IMG/VR virus record: IMGVR_UViG_3300030114_000003
Span: 62,001-126,000 of that record
Direction: 5' to 3' (one strand)
Length of the DNA stretch: 64,000 nt
Source of the DNA: a virus
How positions within the stretch are numbered: the stretch's first letter is position 1; the number at the start of each line of letters is the position of its first letter. Shown here piece by piece: positions 62,021-64,000 of the stretch. Below the pieces are notes generated by a model, which saw only the letters and a program-made list of their open reading frames with translations, was not told the DNA's origin and did no database searches. The position numbers and the translations under genes were made by a program.

Positions 62021-62045
62021 TCATATGTATAATATATAATTATAT
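62021..62045 (-). promoter_or_regulatory. TATATTATA-N4-TGA promoter (minus strand)
   Basis: Minus strand TATAATTATATATTATA, then CATA and TGAGA, 59 bases before the 61962 start. Confidence 0.75.
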
Positions 62046-62066
62046 TATATATTGGTCATAAAATAT

Positions 62067-62088
62067 GGATAGTGTTTTACCACTATCC
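62067..62088 (-). terminator. Terminator after 62104
   Basis: GGATAGTG (62067-62074) pairs with CACTATCC (62081-62088); the minus strand continues ATATTTTATG. Confidence 0.7.
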
Positions 62089-62103
62089 AATTTATTAATT
62101 ATA

Positions 62104-62580
62104 TTATTTTCTAGCATATCCAATTGGAAGTCTAGAATTTTGGATGTGTTCTTTTTGTTGAATAGTTGCAGCTCTCTTAGCAGGATTGGCATATCTTGTT
62201 TCAATAGCTGATAATAGCTGTCTTTCTTTAACTCTATTAAGAGCCAACTTATCAAATAAAGGATCATTCTTTTCTTTTGCTAATTGGATACAAGCCATTG
62301 ATGTTCTTCTTTCTAAGTCATCTACTTTAGAAAGTCTAACCATTGTCTTTTTACCAATTAATCCTTTTTCAAGCATTGCCATACATTCAGCAGATTCTAA
62401 GAATTGTTGAATCTTTGCCTCAGATAGACATGATAATTCATAACATAAATAACTTTCATTAAACTCTCTAACACCTTCTGGACTAAGAGTCATTGATTCA
62501 TCAATGGCTTCCAATTGAAAACTTTCTTCTAATGATTGTTGGTTTGATGTATACATATTGTCAGCTGTGTATCTTCCCAT
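62104..62580 (-). CDS. Probable virion-associated helical protein (158 aa)
   Basis: ATG start with AAGGAGG. Starts MGRYTADNMYTSNQQ, recalling the MGRYSSMIF start of paralogue A at 701. The centre is helical with A-C-I-Q-L-A-K-E-K-N-D-P-L-F-D-K-L-A and R-V-K-E-R-Q-L-L-S-A-I, a pattern I associate with small structural proteins of large Firmicutes phages. Basic C-terminus. Structural role inferred; confidence low. Confidence 0.45.
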   Translation of the reverse strand: MGRYTADNMYTSNQQSLEESFQLEAIDESMTLSPEGVREFNESYLCYELSCLSEAKIQQFLESAECMAMLEKGLIGKKTMVRLSKVDDLERRTSMACIQLAKEKNDPLFDKLALNRVKERQLLSAIETRYANPAKRAATIQQKEHIQNSRLPIGYARK

Positions 62581-62721
62581 GAGAAATTCCTCCTTGTTAT
62601 TATATATAATATTTACTTGTATTTAATACAATTTATTATAATGTTACCTATTTTAAGGTATAATTGAAAATGAATTATAAGTCAACTTCATATTATAATA
62701 CAAAAAAGGAGTTGGTTAAAA

Positions 62722-63783
62722 TTGGCTTGTGGTGCTTTAGAATTAGACAATAAGCAGATTATTAAGAAATATAAAGAGGTAGCACTAAGAATGTTACCTT
62801 TAAATTTTCCAGGATTAAGTAAGAATGATTTAGAAAGTGCTGTAGATAGTTCTATAGGAAAAAGATTTAATAACCCTACAGCTAAACTGTATAATAGTTA
62901 TACAGAAAAAACTGTTAATAGTACATTACTAGATGTAATAGAATATATAATAGCAAGAGAACCTATAATGTGTGCTTCTGGAGTGCTTTTTAAACGGCAC
63001 GCAGATTGTAGAAATCCTTTAATACCACTAATTTCTTCTTATCTTGATAATAGAAAGAAAGCTAAGAACACAATGTTCAAATTCCCTAAGGGTTCAGAAG
63101 AATTTGAAAAGTATAATCTTCTTCAATTACTATTTAAAATTGATACGAATTCGTTATACGGATGCTTGGGTCAATATAGTTGCATTTTATATGATTTACA
63201 TGTTGCTTCTTCAATAACTACTCAAGCGAAGAGTTGTATATCCTCAGCAGGATTATTCTTTGAAGCTTTCTTAGCGAACAACGTTAAGTTTGAATGCTTA
63301 AATGAAGTGATTACATTTATAGATAATATTATTTGTGAAAGTGTAGATAGAAAATTAAAGGATGAAATAATATTATCAGAAAATATATCAGCAGATTCTT
63401 GTTTCGCTAAAATAATAGGAACTTGTGGATTTAATTATGTGCCATCTAAAAAAGATTGTGATATTATATACAATATTATATGTGGTTTAAATCAAGAGAA
63501 TGTAAATAGAATTTACTATAAGAATAATCTATATGATTTCTTAGAGAATCCTCATGTAAATAAAGCTTTTATGGATATATTACAAAAACTGAATACTCCT
63601 TATATGGACCCTAATGTATTACCAGGATTTGATAAGAAAAAATTTCCTGATGGTGGTCTAGGTTCAAAAGAACTAGAATACTTTAAAGATTTATTAGAAG
63701 AATATGTATATTATAAGTTTCAATATTTCAACAGGCTCGAGAAGTACAATAATATGATTAGAAGTGTCGTGTGTATAACGGAT
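62722..63783 (+). CDS. Family B DNA polymerase C-terminal part, exon 1 (354 codons; continues past an intron)
   Basis: TTG start with AAGGAG about 11 bases upstream; no better start is seen. Near residues 138-148 the fingers motif reads K-I-D-T-N-S-L-Y-G-C-L-G, the family B motif B (K-x3-N-S-x-Y-G), preceded by S-G-V-L-F-K and R-K-K-A-K-N-T. The exon ends V-V-C-I-T-D, exactly before the second half of motif C (D-T-D-S). The N-terminal exonuclease and motif A are absent, so the polymerase must be split into two genes, the other one outside the window. The frame stops seven codons into the intron. Confidence 0.75.
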
Positions 63784-64000
63784 AAACTCTGTGTCCCTTC
63801 TCTATAGTAATATAGAGTCGAATAACCTTTTGAATTGCTGGAAGTTCCCCAAATGTTCATAAACCATAATTATAAGAGAAATGGTTACGAAAGTAAAAAC
63901 AATATATGAACCTGACATAAGCTGAAATAAAAGCCTGTAAAGGTGCTAAGTGTTATTAACAAGGGATAATCAGCATCAGAAATAAAATAACAATTAATTT
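63784..64000 (+). ncRNA. Group I intron in the DNA polymerase gene (cut by window edge)
   Basis: The exon end AACGGAT (63777-63783) pairs with GTCCCTT (63793-63799), with the T·G at the splice site and one C·C mismatch. CTCTATA/TATAGAG (63800-63806/63811-63817) forms P2. Core signatures GAATTGCTGGAAGTTCCCC and GGATAATCAGCATC match the layout of the beta-prime intron. The P10 strand TCTGT (63788-63792) predicts that the next exon starts ACAGA, giving T-D after the D, i.e. D-T-D. The 3' end and any homing endonuclease gene are beyond the window. Confidence 0.75.

Noticed and set aside
9542-62045. Reading the TATATTATA set as host sigma-A promoters
   Set aside because: No consistent TTGACA element at a fixed distance upstream, while the downstream N4-TGA is fixed.
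62040-62267. Minus-strand ORF overlapping the 62104 gene
   Set aside because: No ribosome site and it lies within another gene in a different frame; shadow frame.
1-64000. CRISPR arrays, tRNA genes and insertion sequences
   Set aside because: No regularly spaced direct repeats, no cloverleaf-like sequence and no transposase were seen by reading; a covariance search could still find a weak tRNA.

Overview
The window is a 64 kb piece of a large, very AT-rich tailed-phage genome, probably a jumbo phage of the phiKZ-like type infecting a low-GC Gram-positive (Firmicutes/Clostridia-like) host. The reasons are strong AGGAGG-type ribosome sites before almost every gene, tight gene packing with short hairpin terminators, no host genes, a split multisubunit RNA polymerase (two separate beta-prime pieces), a split family B DNA polymerase, a T4 gp21-type prohead protease, a probable HK97-type major capsid protein, a phage chaperonin and many unrecognised proteins. 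The exact host cannot be read from the sequence.

Layout. 1-4060 (+): four tandem paralogues that look like inner-head or virion proteins. 4084-23253 (-): a baseplate-hub-like protein, small paralogous gene sets, a PC4/YdbC-like protein, an oversized dCTP deaminase, a permuted NlpC/P60-type protein, a kinase/zinc-finger/nuclease-like multidomain protein, a triple-repeat protein and several broken genes. 23399-29160 (+): gp25-like baseplate protein, a zinc-site tail protein and the N-terminal half of RNA polymerase beta-prime, whose catalytic motif is interrupted by a group I intron encoding an HNH homing endonuclease. 29187-48204 (-): small helical paralogues, DnaG-type primase, GroEL-like chaperonin, a possible ssDNA-binding protein, a decayed AP2/HNH-type gene, a zincin, the probable capsid protein, an acidic repeat protein and a membrane protein. 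48317-49995 (+): prohead protease and a neck-like protein. 50040-62580 (-): UvsW-like helicase, a zinc-ribbon protein, the C-terminal half of beta-prime and others. 62722-64000 (+): the C-terminal part of a family B DNA polymerase, interrupted at motif C by a second group I intron that runs off the window.

Regulation. Twelve intergenic sites plus one near match inside the intron share TATATTATA-N4-TGA, with an upstream TATAATT-like block. They sit just before transcription units and look like the phage's own early promoters. Two further sites share a different AAAGTATATA-type motif. Most units end in hairpins.

Most notable: (1) a short F-M-x-R-[D/E] peptide occurs within a few residues of the N- or C-terminus of seven products, including beta-prime, a helicase, a regulator and two homing-endonuclease-type genes, and may be a sorting tag; (2) both introns sit inside metal-binding catalytic motifs of polymerases, and for the first one both splice sites can be fixed by P1 and P10 pairing; (3) three genes are broken by frameshift, stop codon or deletion.
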